Source: Candidatus Villigracilis saccharophilus (GTDB lineage: Bacteria; Chloroflexota; Anaerolineae; Anaerolineales; Villigracilaceae). Taken from it: 64,000 nucleotides of DNA. Shown piece by piece: positions 32,586-41,204 of the stretch (position 1 is its first letter; each line of letters begins with the position of its first letter). Below the pieces are notes generated by a model, which worked only from the letters and a program-made list of their open reading frames with translations, made no database searches and had not been told where the DNA came from. The position numbers and the translations under genes were made by a program. Location: NCBI GenBank assembly GCA_016709305.1, contig JADJNA010000020.1:27118-91117 (forward strand). The letters are read 5' to 3'.

Positions 32586-34496
32586 ATGAACTATCGTGTT
32601 GAATCTCTAATGTCGGCTCGTTTATTTGTTGTACCTCAGTTCGCAGAAGAACGGATATTTTTCCTGAGCAACCTTTCCGGGCATTTAAGTTTATACGCCA
32701 TGCATTACGGGGGCAGTGTGCCGGAACCGCTTTTGCCTCCGCATATTTCGCTGCAAAATCCGCATCTGATCGGCGGACATTCGTTTTATGCCTTCCCTGA
32801 ATTGGATCGTATCCTGGTCATGATCGATGACAACGGGGATGAGAATTATCAGCCGATGTTGATCCCGCTCGATGGCGGATTCCCCGAACCGGCTTTCAAG
32901 AATTTCTTTAAGGAGTACCGTGTTCATCTTGGCGAATGTGACCGTGAACACGCCATTGTCTATTTGTCGGCAGAGCGCCGTGACAAGCCTTTGATCGAAA
33001 CGTATCGCGGTGATCTAAAGACCGGCAAATTGACAAAGATCACAGAAAGCCCGTGGGGGCTGGGCGTGTCTGGTCACAGTCAGGATCATAGCAAATTATT
33101 GCTTGCGACTGGCTACGCGGTGGGCGATGGCGTGCTTTACTTGTGGTCCAAAGGGAAAATGAAATTGCTTTACGGCAAGCCTTTGGAAGACCGCCAGGTT
33201 GGAGAAGATGTTCCATTGAACGGGCTTGGGGGTGCTGTATTTTCCCCAAGCTGGCAGGGCGCGATCGCGCTAAGCGCCGTCTTCGATGATAGTTTCAGTC
33301 TCGGCTATATGGACCTAAAGAAGCCGGGCGAACTTCTGCCCATCAAACTTAAAGGCATCGAGCATAAAGGTGTTGGTGAGATGGAGAATATCAGCCATCT
33401 TAAGGACGATCGCTATCTGGTGCAATACAATATTGACGGCTGTTCCTGGGTATATGAGGGCATCTTTGATGAGCAAAAACTTGTCATGAACCTCAAATAT
33501 CCATTGGTCGGACCTGAGCCTTTTGATAATGGCACACTGGAACATATTGATTATGATTCGGTCGAGGATGTATTCACTGTGTCCTTTTCCACAGCCACTT
33601 CGCCGACCCAGATCTACACCATTGAAGGTGACAGGCGCACAGATCTGGCCATCCATACCAGCGAAAGAATCCTTGGCATCCCGGATGCGAATCTTTCAAA
33701 AGGCGAGGATGCTTCCTTTATCTCTCACGACGGTTTGCGTGTCTCGGCGCGCATGTACCTGCCTGCAAAATCGTTGGGATTCAAAGGTCCGCGTCCGTTG
33801 GTGTACTACATTCACGGCGGTCCGCAGGGACAGGAACGCCCGGACTTCGCGTGGTTCTCGATGCCGTTGATCCAATTCCTGACCCTGCGCGGATTTGCGG
33901 TCTTCGTCCCGAATGTGCGTGGTTCAACGGGCTATGGCTTAAAGTATGTCAAGCATGTTGACCGCGATTGGGGCGGACAGGACCGCCTTGACCATGTTCA
34001 TGCCATGACGAAGATCCTGCCGAAAGATAAGCGTGTCGATGTCAAACGCGCGGCTGTGGTTGGACGTTCCTACGGCGGCTACATGACTTTGATGCAGGCG
34101 GGTCTGCATCCCGACCTGTGGAAGTCATCCTGCGATATGTTCGGACCATATGATCTGTTGACTTTCTCTGAGCGCATCCCGGAGACTTGGAAGCCGTATT
34201 TCAAGATCGCGATCGGCGACCCCGCTATTCCAGAGGAAAAAGCTGACCTGATCGAACGTTCCCCGAAGACTCATCTCCACAACATGTCAGCGCCAATGCT
34301 GGTCATTCAGGGACGCAATGATCCGCGTGTGGTCGCGGCAGAGTCGGAAGATCTTGTCAAACAATTGAAGGCAAAAGGTAAAGAATTGGAATTGTTGGTC
34401 TTTGAGGATGAAGGTCATGATGTGTTGAAGTATGAAAACCGTGTGACCTGCTACAACGCCATCACAGATTTCTTTTCGAAATATCTCAAACCATAA
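32586..34496 (+). CDS. Prolyl oligopeptidase-family (S9) serine peptidase
   Basis: 636 residues. No signal peptide. The first 370 or so residues are a beta-propeller-like domain (repeated aromatic blades such as ERIFFLSNLSGHLSLYAM). The hydrolase domain starts PLVYYIHGGPQGQERPDFAW. Ser is in VGRSYGGYMTLM (about residue 495), Asp in VIQGRNDPRV and His in FEDEGHDVLKYEN. This is the S9C-like acylaminoacyl-peptidase/dipeptidyl-peptidase group, which trims short peptides. AAGGAG lies eight bases before the ATG. The next small gene starts three bases after the stop. Confidence 0.93.
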   Translation: MNYRVESLMSARLFVVPQFAEERIFFLSNLSGHLSLYAMHYGGSVPEPLLPPHISLQNPHLIGGHSFYAFPELDRILVMIDDNGDENYQPMLIPLDGGFPEPAFKNFFKEYRVHLGECDREHAIVYLSAERRDKPLIETYRGDLKTGKLTKITESPWGLGVSGHSQDHSKLLLATGYAVGDGVLYLWSKGKMKLLYGKPLEDRQVGEDVPLNGLGGAVFSPSWQGAIALSAVFDDSFSLGYMDLKKPGELLPIKLKGIEHKGVGEMENISHLKDDRYLVQYNIDGCSWVYEGIFDEQKLVMNLKYPLVGPEPFDNGTLEHIDYDSVEDVFTVSFSTATSPTQIYTIEGDRRTDLAIHTSERILGIPDANLSKGEDASFISHDGLRVSARMYLPAKSLGFKGPRPLVYYIHGGPQGQERPDFAWFSMPLIQFLTLRGFAVFVPNVRGSTGYGLKYVKHVDRDWGGQDRLDHVHAMTKILPKDKRVDVKRAAVVGRSYGGYMTLMQAGLHPDLWKSSCDMFGPYDLLTFSERIPETWKPYFKIAIGDPAIPEEKADLIERSPKTHLHNMSAPMLVIQGRNDPRVVAAESEDLVKQLKAKGKELELLVFEDEGHDVLKYENRVTCYNAITDFFSKYLKP

Positions 34497-34499
34497 TCC

Positions 34500-34766
34500 A
34501 TGACATTCCCGTCCCTGCTCTTTGCGTTGGTGCTTGCTCTTCTATGCGGAGTTTTGTTCCATGTCCTGCGCGGCGGTGGCGCTTGGAGTCTGTTTTTGTA
34601 TATCGGTTTGAGCGCGCTCGGGTTTGCGCTTAGCCAATGGATCGGAAACTTGTTGAATTGGAATTTGTTCGTATTTGGAACAGTGGATATTGGGTCGGGA
34701 GTGGTTGGCAGTTCTGTCGCTTTACTCCTTGGAGAATGGTTGATCCGTCCAGAGCGTGCACGGTAA
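34500..34766 (+). CDS. Small membrane protein, function unknown
   Basis: 88 residues with three likely helices (FPSLLFALVLALLCGVLFHVL, LFLYIGLSALGFALSQWIG and SGVVGSSVALLLGEWLI). It begins three bases after the S9 peptidase stop, so it is probably translated with that gene. No family recognised. Confidence 0.65.
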   Translation: MTFPSLLFALVLALLCGVLFHVLRGGGAWSLFLYIGLSALGFALSQWIGNLLNWNLFVFGTVDIGSGVVGSSVALLLGEWLIRPERAR

Positions 34767-34800
34767 ATCGGGTTATAATCTGCGCCTGTTGGCGAAAACA

Positions 34801-34838
34801 TTAGACTTCGGAAGTCTGGTTTGGCTTCCGAAGTCTAA
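34801..34838. repeat. TTAGACTTCGGAAG hairpin
   Basis: TTAGACTTCGGAAG (34801-34814) and CTTCCGAAGTCTAA (34825-34838) pair perfectly with a 10-base loop. Each arm is itself almost palindromic. No T-run, so it is more repeat than terminator. Confidence 0.7.
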
Positions 34839-34869
34839 GCTTAATATACTAATATAAAAGGAATTGAAA

Positions 34870-35505
34870 ATGGAGTTTGTAAAATCTGTGATTGACCTGT
34901 TCTTGCATTTGGATGAATATCTTGCAACCATCATCACACAATATGGCGGCTGGACCTACGGCATTTTGTTCGCTGTGATCTTTGTCGAAACAGGTCTGGT
35001 GATCATGCCCTTCCTGCCCGGCGATTCGCTTTTGTTCACGGCGGGCACGTTCGCAGCGCTTGGCTCATTGAATGTTTGGTATATTGCGGGCTTATTGATG
35101 GCTGCCGCGATCCTTGGGGATACCGTCAACTATTCCATCGGCCATTATCTTGGCGAACGCGCCTATAACATCAAATGGATCAAGAAGGAATATTTTGACA
35201 AGACCCACGCCTTCTTTGAAAAACATGGCGGTAAGTCTATTTTTCTCGCTCGCTTTGTTCCCATCGTGCGCACCTTCGTACCGTTCGTGGCGGGCATTGG
35301 CAAGATGTCTTATGGGTATTTCATTACCTATAACGTTGTCGGCGGCATCGTCTGGGTGGCGCTTTTCACTTTTGCGGGATATTTCTTCGGCAACATTCCG
35401 TTTATGAAGGACAATTTTGAATACGTGATCATCGTCATTATTTTGGTCTCCGTCCTGCCGATGGTGTTCGAATGGTTGAAAGCTCGCAGAGAAGCGAAGA
35501 AATGA
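34870..35505 (+). CDS. DedA-family membrane protein
   Basis: 211 residues. The pattern is that of DedA/VTT proteins, implicated in lipid carrier flipping and membrane homeostasis. FVETGLVIMPFLPGDSLLF is followed by YSIGHYLGERAYN, and then the conserved GGKSIFLARFVPIVRTFVPFVAGIGKMSYGYF with the two arginines. About five hydrophobic segments. I prefer the ATG at 34870 (AAAGGAATTG upstream) to the TTG two codons earlier. A terminator follows. Confidence 0.93.
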   Translation: MEFVKSVIDLFLHLDEYLATIITQYGGWTYGILFAVIFVETGLVIMPFLPGDSLLFTAGTFAALGSLNVWYIAGLLMAAAILGDTVNYSIGHYLGERAYNIKWIKKEYFDKTHAFFEKHGGKSIFLARFVPIVRTFVPFVAGIGKMSYGYFITYNVVGGIVWVALFTFAGYFFGNIPFMKDNFEYVIIVIILVSVLPMVFEWLKARREAKK

Positions 35506-35510
35506 CTTGT

Positions 35511-35541
35511 AGGTCACGCCGCGGGCGTGGCCTATTTTTTT
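35511..35541 (+). terminator. Terminator after dedA
   Basis: AGGTCACGCC-GCG-GGCGTGGCCT stem (one G-T pair), then a seven-T run from 35535. The following gene starts at 35542, directly after it. Confidence 0.8.
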
Positions 35542-35907
35542 ATGAAATATTCCGCTGTTCTCTTTTTTGTTTTTATTGTTGGTCTTGTAATTCTTGCGGA
35601 TACCGATCGGCTTCCTGTTTTTATTCAATCCGCTTATGATTTTCCAAATGGAGATAAGCTCGGGCACTTTATCCTTTACGGCCTGTTGAACTTTTTCATC
35701 ACCCGCGCATTTCTCTCTTCGCTTCCTTCCCGAACACGTGGCTGGGTGACTCTTTCAATTGGTATGATTCTCTCCTTTGTTATCACACTCGAAGAGTTCT
35801 CGCAAAAGTATTTTGCCACACGCACGTTTAGTTATTTGGACTTGTTCGCAAGCCTGCTCGGAGTGCTTGTCGGGGGATGGGCGGCATATAAAACAAAAAG
35901 ACCCTAA
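35542..35907 (+). CDS. VanZ-like membrane protein
   Basis: 121 residues with four helices. The VanZ signature appears as DKLGHFILYGLLNFF (about 37-51) and ITLEEFSQKYFATRTFSYLDLFASLLG (about 73-99). VanZ-like proteins have been linked to low-level teicoplanin resistance in one system, and most have no known role. The last codons (KTKRP) and the stop lie within the palindrome at 35894-35936. A GTG at 35527 is in frame but sits in the dedA terminator. Confidence 0.85.
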   Translation: MKYSAVLFFVFIVGLVILADTDRLPVFIQSAYDFPNGDKLGHFILYGLLNFFITRAFLSSLPSRTRGWVTLSIGMILSFVITLEEFSQKYFATRTFSYLDLFASLLGVLVGGWAAYKTKRP

Positions 35908-35936
35908 AGGTTTTCAAAACCTTTAGGGTCTTTTTG
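35894..35936. repeat. CCCTAAAGG palindrome, copy 3, also a terminator
   Basis: Perfect 21-bp arms around C35915, core GACCCTAAAGGTTTT and AAAACCTTTAGGGTC, flanked by A5 and T5. It includes the VanZ stop codon and lies between convergent genes, so it can terminate both. Confidence 0.92.
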
Positions 35937-35948
35937 TTTCAACATTTC

Positions 35949-38528
35949 TTACGGTATCAACTTCAAATGTCCTTCACTATCTTTGATGACTGACTCCTGT
36001 TCCCACCACATCGGGGCATATCCAATCTTTGTCCACATCAGCGCCATATCATCATAATGCGGATGAAAGGCATGTCCAGATTGACCGGTGGTATGCCCGG
36101 CGAGCGAATTGTCGAGATTGCCCAGGTCCACGATCTCACGCTCGGAGGGGAGCCAATTTACTTCAAAGGAATCGCCCACTTCCCAGCCGGTCGCGTTGAC
36201 CACACTCTTGCCGCCGCCTGTTTCGAACGGTCCGCGGTTGAATAATGCTTCTATTGGACCAATGCCTGATTTTCCAAGCGTCCCATTGCGGAAAGTGGCT
36301 GTATGCAATTTGCCCCAGACCGGCCATTTGGCTGTATCTTTGCCGTATTCCTTCTCGATCTGTTCGATGGTTTCTCCAAAGGCGCGGATGAAAATATCAT
36401 CGCGGGTTTCAACTTTTTCAACCGTGGCTTGATCGTCCCACCACGGGCTGTCTGGTTGTTGGACCAGATCCCGCATCACCACATACCAGCGCGAACCGCC
36501 GTCAGGCCAGTAATCTTCCGGCAGGTCATCTTTGAAAGTGTCTGTGAGCGCGTTCGACCAGAACCATTCGAAGACCGATGCTGCTTGTGAGTCGGCGGTT
36601 TCCTGGTAGTTCCATGAGCTGAGGAACTGATCTCGGACGGCTGCCAACTGCGGGTCCAGAGTGAGCGAGAGCAGAATGGGCGTGAGTGTTTCAGCGTTGA
36701 GGTTCTTCGAGTCGCCGTGCATGCTCTTGAAGTAGTCTGCGTCAATTTTAGCAGGTGCGTTCTGGATCATATCCACAATGCGGGCGGCGCGCTGACCATA
36801 GTCCCAATCTTTGGTGATGAGGTAGGGATAGTCGCGCGGGCTGGCTTGATTATTGGCTGTGACGATGAACCCGCTTTGCGGGTTGAACGTGAAGGGGAGT
36901 TCATCGAAGGGAATGAATCCGCTCCAGTCGTATTCACCAGTCCAGCCGGGGACAGGCAGGGTGCCGTCCCCTTTTTTGCGGATGGGGATATCGCCCGGTG
37001 TTTGATAACCAATGTTGCCGTCCACATCTGCGTAGAGCAGGTTTTGTGCGGGCACATGAAAGTTCTGCCCGGCGGCGCGGAACTCTTCCCAGTTGGTGGC
37101 TTTGTTAAATCCCCAAATGGCTTCGAAAGGTGTTGATGGGGTGAGCGCTGTCCATTGCAGGGCGATGGCATAAGCGTCTGGAAGCGCAACGCCGCTTTTG
37201 TCTTTGAAGGGTTGCGCAGTGAGGTCCTCAGGATCAACCTGATCTTTTAACGCCCCGTAGGTGTCTGAGATCACAGGGCCGTGACGTGAGATGCGCACGC
37301 TGAGTTCGACCGGGTCACCACCGCCAACTTTGATGGTTTCTTTGCGAATTTCAAAGTCCACCCATTGACCATCCACTTCGTATTGATCGGGGTTTTCTGG
37401 ATTCACTTTTTCTATGAAGAGATCCTGCACGTCGGGGCCGAGATTGGTGTAGGCCCAGGCTAGGCGGTCGTTGTGACCCGCTACGACACCCGGCACGCCG
37501 ACAAAGGAGAACCCGGTCACTTCAAACGGGCAGGCGTCTGATTTAGGCTGACAGTGCAATGCGTTCTGGTACCAAATCGACGGCATTTGAATACCGAGAT
37601 GCATGTCATTGGCGAGCAGTGGTTTTCCGCTTGTGGTCAGGTCGCCGGAGACCGCCCAGCTGTTCGAACCAATGTCCGGGCCGATGGGACCAAGAGCATT
37701 TTCCAATAACGCCAGTTTTTCGGCAACAGGCTGCAGGTTTAATATTGATTGTTGGAATTCTGAGGCTGCCTTTGGTTGTTGACTTTGGTTGCTGCTTACG
37801 TTTTCGCCAATGGTTGGCACGATCACAGGGTAGTCTGTTGGGTACTCGGGAAATAGTTCGGCTAATTGTTCAGGGGACAGAGTTTTTAACAGAATAGCGC
37901 GCTCGATTTCATCGCTCATATTGCCGCCCAGATCCCAGGCCATGGCTTTGCCCCAGGTCAACGAGTTGACGGGAGTCCACGGCTCGATCGTGTAGGAGCG
38001 GTTGAGAACCCCGGTCAGAATCAAATATTCCAGGCTGAGTTCAATCGCTCCGCGTTCTTGGATGTATGCGTTCACGCCTTCTGTGTAGGAATCGAGCAGG
38101 GCTTTCGATTCTGCTCCGAGCATCGCATATTCCTGTTCTGCGACCTGACGCCAGCCAAGCGTGCGCAAAAATGAGTCAGTTTCCACCTGGCCCGCGCCGA
38201 ACATTTCAGACAAACGGCCTGAACCGATATGCCGCCAAAAATCCATCTGCCAGAATCGATCCTGAGCGTGGACATAGCCCTGCGCAAAGAACAGGTCATG
38301 CGTTGTGGCCGCGTAGATGTGCGGGATGCCCATCTTGTCGCGATAGATATCCACCGGGCCATCAAGACCGCTCACTTTGATCTCGCCGTCAATTTGCGGA
38401 AATGATTTTTGGGCAATGCTGTTTGGGATATAGCTCTTGAAATAAAAAGTCCCGCCCGCGCCAACGATCAGTGCAAAAATAAGGATGCCGATCAATACAC
38501 GGCCGATCACCTTGCCTGCTTTTTTCAT
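35949..38528 (-). CDS. Penicillin acylase-family N-terminal nucleophile hydrolase
   Basis: 859 residues. An N-terminal hydrophobic segment (about 8-32) anchors or exports the protein. The A-chain part shows YRDKMGIPHIYAATTHDLFFAQGYVHAQDRFWQMDFWRH. The autocleavage site is DIGSNSWAVSG at about residue 285, where the Ser becomes the new N-terminus and nucleophile. Family residues continue with GKPLLANDMHL and YADVDGNIGYQTPGDIPIRKKGDG. Members cleave amide bonds of beta-lactams or acyl-homoserine lactones; the substrate here is unknown. It lies convergent to vanZ. Confidence 0.94.
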   Translation of the reverse strand: MKKAGKVIGRVLIGILIFALIVGAGGTFYFKSYIPNSIAQKSFPQIDGEIKVSGLDGPVDIYRDKMGIPHIYAATTHDLFFAQGYVHAQDRFWQMDFWRHIGSGRLSEMFGAGQVETDSFLRTLGWRQVAEQEYAMLGAESKALLDSYTEGVNAYIQERGAIELSLEYLILTGVLNRSYTIEPWTPVNSLTWGKAMAWDLGGNMSDEIERAILLKTLSPEQLAELFPEYPTDYPVIVPTIGENVSSNQSQQPKAASEFQQSILNLQPVAEKLALLENALGPIGPDIGSNSWAVSGDLTTSGKPLLANDMHLGIQMPSIWYQNALHCQPKSDACPFEVTGFSFVGVPGVVAGHNDRLAWAYTNLGPDVQDLFIEKVNPENPDQYEVDGQWVDFEIRKETIKVGGGDPVELSVRISRHGPVISDTYGALKDQVDPEDLTAQPFKDKSGVALPDAYAIALQWTALTPSTPFEAIWGFNKATNWEEFRAAGQNFHVPAQNLLYADVDGNIGYQTPGDIPIRKKGDGTLPVPGWTGEYDWSGFIPFDELPFTFNPQSGFIVTANNQASPRDYPYLITKDWDYGQRAARIVDMIQNAPAKIDADYFKSMHGDSKNLNAETLTPILLSLTLDPQLAAVRDQFLSSWNYQETADSQAASVFEWFWSNALTDTFKDDLPEDYWPDGGSRWYVVMRDLVQQPDSPWWDDQATVEKVETRDDIFIRAFGETIEQIEKEYGKDTAKWPVWGKLHTATFRNGTLGKSGIGPIEALFNRGPFETGGGKSVVNATGWEVGDSFEVNWLPSEREIVDLGNLDNSLAGHTTGQSGHAFHPHYDDMALMWTKIGYAPMWWEQESVIKDSEGHLKLIP

Positions 38529-38588
38529 AACTCCTCCAGAGTTGTTTGTGTGCTGCTGTTATTCTGACTTGTTGTAAAACACATTCTC

Positions 38589-38628
38589 ATTCAAAAAGAG
38601 ACGCTTTTGCAAGCATCCCTTTTTGAAT
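38589..38628 (-). terminator. Hairpin between the glycosidase-like lipoprotein and penicillin acylase genes
   Basis: ATTCAAAAAG (38589-38598) pairs with CTTTTTGAAT (38619-38628). It closes the upstream minus-strand gene. Confidence 0.6.
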
Positions 38629-38656
38629 TCAGTCTTTCTTTATTATGGAAGGATTA

Positions 38657-41161
38657 TTACTTTACTGCGCCGGTCATGCGTGGATACCAATACCATAATA
38701 TGTCTGCCGCGGGTTTGCTGTGAATGGATGCGGATTTATCCTGCAGGGCTACCGGGAGATAATATCCGCGGCTGGTGAAACCGGAGACCCAGGGACGGGT
38801 GTTGACCGCTGTGAGCATGGCTTCGTAAATATCCGCCTGTGTTTGTAAATTTAAGTCCACTGAACTCACCTCCGCATTGGGCTGGTTTAGCGCTGTCCAA
38901 TCCAGACATCCGCCCTTGCCGTCTGCGCTGCACGCGTTGGCTGCGCCTGTAGCGGACGGGTAAGCTACAGCCAGAACGAGCGGTTTTTGCAGTAAGGCTG
39001 CCAGAGGTGCGACTTCATTATCCAATAAACGCCCGGCCTCATTCGCATAATCTGCTTTTGTGGCGCTGGGATTGGCCGACAGGGAGGCAGACCATAACAG
39101 ATACAGGCCGTCCACATCCTGCAGAAAGTTCAATGGCGTTTCAAAACTGGATTTTGTGTATGGCAGTGCCCACAGGATTTGACCTTTGAAATGGGCGCGC
39201 ACATCCGCAATGATCGACTTCCATTGCGCTTCAACATCAGCGGGCGTGTTGGAAGCGGTCCCATCTGACAGTTTTCCATTCGGCTGGGCTGGTGCGATCC
39301 AGTCACCGCCGAGGATGAGGGTTTGCGCGCCGGTTTGGGTGGCAAGATCCGCGTAGTTGACGGCGAATGCGCGGTAGCGGGTAAACCACGTTTGCCACCA
39401 TTGCGCATCTCGCGGCGCGCCCAGCCAAAAGTTAGAGGATGAAGCCGGGAATTTGGGAGTGGGGAATATTGCGACGTTAAGTCCCAGAGCGCGGGCTTGT
39501 GAGACCATAATCGCCGAATCGATCCATAATGGATCTTGCCCGGGCGCTGGTGAAAATTGCAAGGGAGAGACTGTAGCGTAAGTCCAGCTTGGGGTGAGGA
39601 CGGCGATGTTTGCGCCAAGCGCCTGAACGTTAGCGAATGCCTGCGGCGCGTAATAAGACCAATTGGGACGATAGGTGGATTGGAATTCGATGCCGGCATT
39701 GAATCCGCTCGCGCGCGGGACAATGCTTGTGCCGACCAGCGTAACCGGTTCGGGATTCTCAAACCATTTCCATGTATTGACCGTGTCTTGAATATCCTGA
39801 CTCAAAAGGCTGGTGGATGCCTGCCGTCCATTGGGTGATGCTCCGACCGTGTCGCCGTCGTCTGCGCTGCCACATTGACCGTTGCGGCAATACCGATAGG
39901 AAAATGAACCAAGGATATTAAGCGGACCATAAAGCTTATATGCCCAGCGGTTGTTGCCAAGCGGCCACATGGGGATCGGTTCCATCCAGCCGAATGTATT
40001 GAACTGCATATAGATGATGTCGCCGGGCGGTGTGACAGATGGGACGGTCACTTCAAACAGGATCGGCGCGGAATCGCCGGCTGCCCAGGTCTGAACGGCA
40101 TCTTGAATGGCCAGATCCTGCGCAGGCACCACAAATTCACGCAGGTTCCATTGACCGTTGACGGTGTGTTCTGCGTTCCAGAAGCCGTCACCCAGAGTAT
40201 ATTTGTATTGGATGTGTGCTCCAATCGGCAATCCGATGGTGACTGAATAGCGGCCGTCGGGCTGCAGGCTTAGGATGGGCATGCGGTCTGTATTCGTGCT
40301 GACGCCGCCTTGCAGGTCAGCGAATGTATTTCCGAGTTGGAGGATATTTCCGGCGATGCGCACAGGCACGCCCGGCACGGTAACTTCAGGGACAGTCACG
40401 GTAAATGTCACACTTACGATCTGAGCGGGTTTCACACGCACGTCAACGCTGGTGGTGTTCCCGCCGCCGACGGTCGCGCCCTGTTCAAAGGTCTGATATA
40501 TTCCATCAATACTGTACACGACCAGGTTTTGTGTCCCCTCCGGCAACCCGATCAATTCAAAACGACCAAGTGAATCTGTAAAACATTGCTGTCCACCGGC
40601 GCTGACGAGTATATTGGGTAACGTGGAGCCGGTATCGGAATTAAATACCTGCCCGACGATCGAACCGGTTGGACGTGTATATGATTTATCTCCCCAGTCG
40701 GAAACGATATCGCGTACTTCACCGGGACCCGCCACCAAATGCATACGATAGCGGATGGCCGCGCTCGAGTTCGTATCCTCAAACACTTGCACGCCGCCGC
40801 GGCGGATATAGCGGTATTTCACAAGGGAGTTGAAAGGCAATGGCAGCACTGCTGTGTATGTGACCGAGTCGCGCGGGCTCATGGGGAATTGTGTTGCGTT
40901 CAATGAAAGTCCGGTCACTTCATCCATGATGGCGATGGCGAGCGTTTCATTTGCCTGCAGCGGTTCAGGAATGGTCACCACAAAGTTGGTCTGCGCCATA
41001 ACCTGGGGTGTTGGTGATGCGATCTCACCGGCTGGGATGGGGGTGGAGTTGCCGGGACTCACCGGCGTTCCGAATAAGGATATTGTGCATGCCTGCATGG
41101 TTAAGCCAAGCATGAGTACCACAGAAAAAATGCGGCGGGTTGATGGGGCTATCTTGTTCAT
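38657..41161 (-). CDS. Large lipoprotein: starch-binding-like domains plus GH113-like barrel
   Basis: 834 residues. The signal peptide ends at Cys25 (LTMQACTISL). About 60-160 and 245-345 are beta-sandwich domains of the CBM20 type (FVVTIPEPLQANETLAIAI ... SLVKYRYIRRG; VTFTVTVPEVTVPGVPVRI ... IQYKYTLGDGFWNAE), with a third near 365-455 (YMQFNTFGWMEPIPMW ... GSFSYRYCR). A carboxypeptidase-regulatory-like domain (GQVFNSDTGSTLPNILVSAG) lies between. From about 480 to the end the chain looks like a TIM barrel (GFNAGIEFQSTYRPNWSYYA, ANIAVLTPSWTY, LILGGDWIAPA) comparable to GH113. The assignment of the barrel is by pattern. It lies downstream of tatC. Confidence 0.7.
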   Translation of the reverse strand: MNKIAPSTRRIFSVVLMLGLTMQACTISLFGTPVSPGNSTPIPAGEIASPTPQVMAQTNFVVTIPEPLQANETLAIAIMDEVTGLSLNATQFPMSPRDSVTYTAVLPLPFNSLVKYRYIRRGGVQVFEDTNSSAAIRYRMHLVAGPGEVRDIVSDWGDKSYTRPTGSIVGQVFNSDTGSTLPNILVSAGGQQCFTDSLGRFELIGLPEGTQNLVVYSIDGIYQTFEQGATVGGGNTTSVDVRVKPAQIVSVTFTVTVPEVTVPGVPVRIAGNILQLGNTFADLQGGVSTNTDRMPILSLQPDGRYSVTIGLPIGAHIQYKYTLGDGFWNAEHTVNGQWNLREFVVPAQDLAIQDAVQTWAAGDSAPILFEVTVPSVTPPGDIIYMQFNTFGWMEPIPMWPLGNNRWAYKLYGPLNILGSFSYRYCRNGQCGSADDGDTVGASPNGRQASTSLLSQDIQDTVNTWKWFENPEPVTLVGTSIVPRASGFNAGIEFQSTYRPNWSYYAPQAFANVQALGANIAVLTPSWTYATVSPLQFSPAPGQDPLWIDSAIMVSQARALGLNVAIFPTPKFPASSSNFWLGAPRDAQWWQTWFTRYRAFAVNYADLATQTGAQTLILGGDWIAPAQPNGKLSDGTASNTPADVEAQWKSIIADVRAHFKGQILWALPYTKSSFETPLNFLQDVDGLYLLWSASLSANPSATKADYANEAGRLLDNEVAPLAALLQKPLVLAVAYPSATGAANACSADGKGGCLDWTALNQPNAEVSSVDLNLQTQADIYEAMLTAVNTRPWVSGFTSRGYYLPVALQDKSASIHSKPAADILWYWYPRMTGAVK

Positions 41162-41204
41162 TCTCTCTCCTCGGTACGCAAAATGAAGCGCTTCGCGCGC
41201 CGCG

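Noticed and set aside
34801..34838. Terminator for the small membrane protein gene
   Set aside because: The stem is strong but has no T-run on either side, so it is listed as a repeat rather than a terminator.
36717..37136. 139-codon plus-strand open frame in the penicillin acylase gene
   Set aside because: Opposite a conserved part of the enzyme; no ribosome binding site or family pattern.
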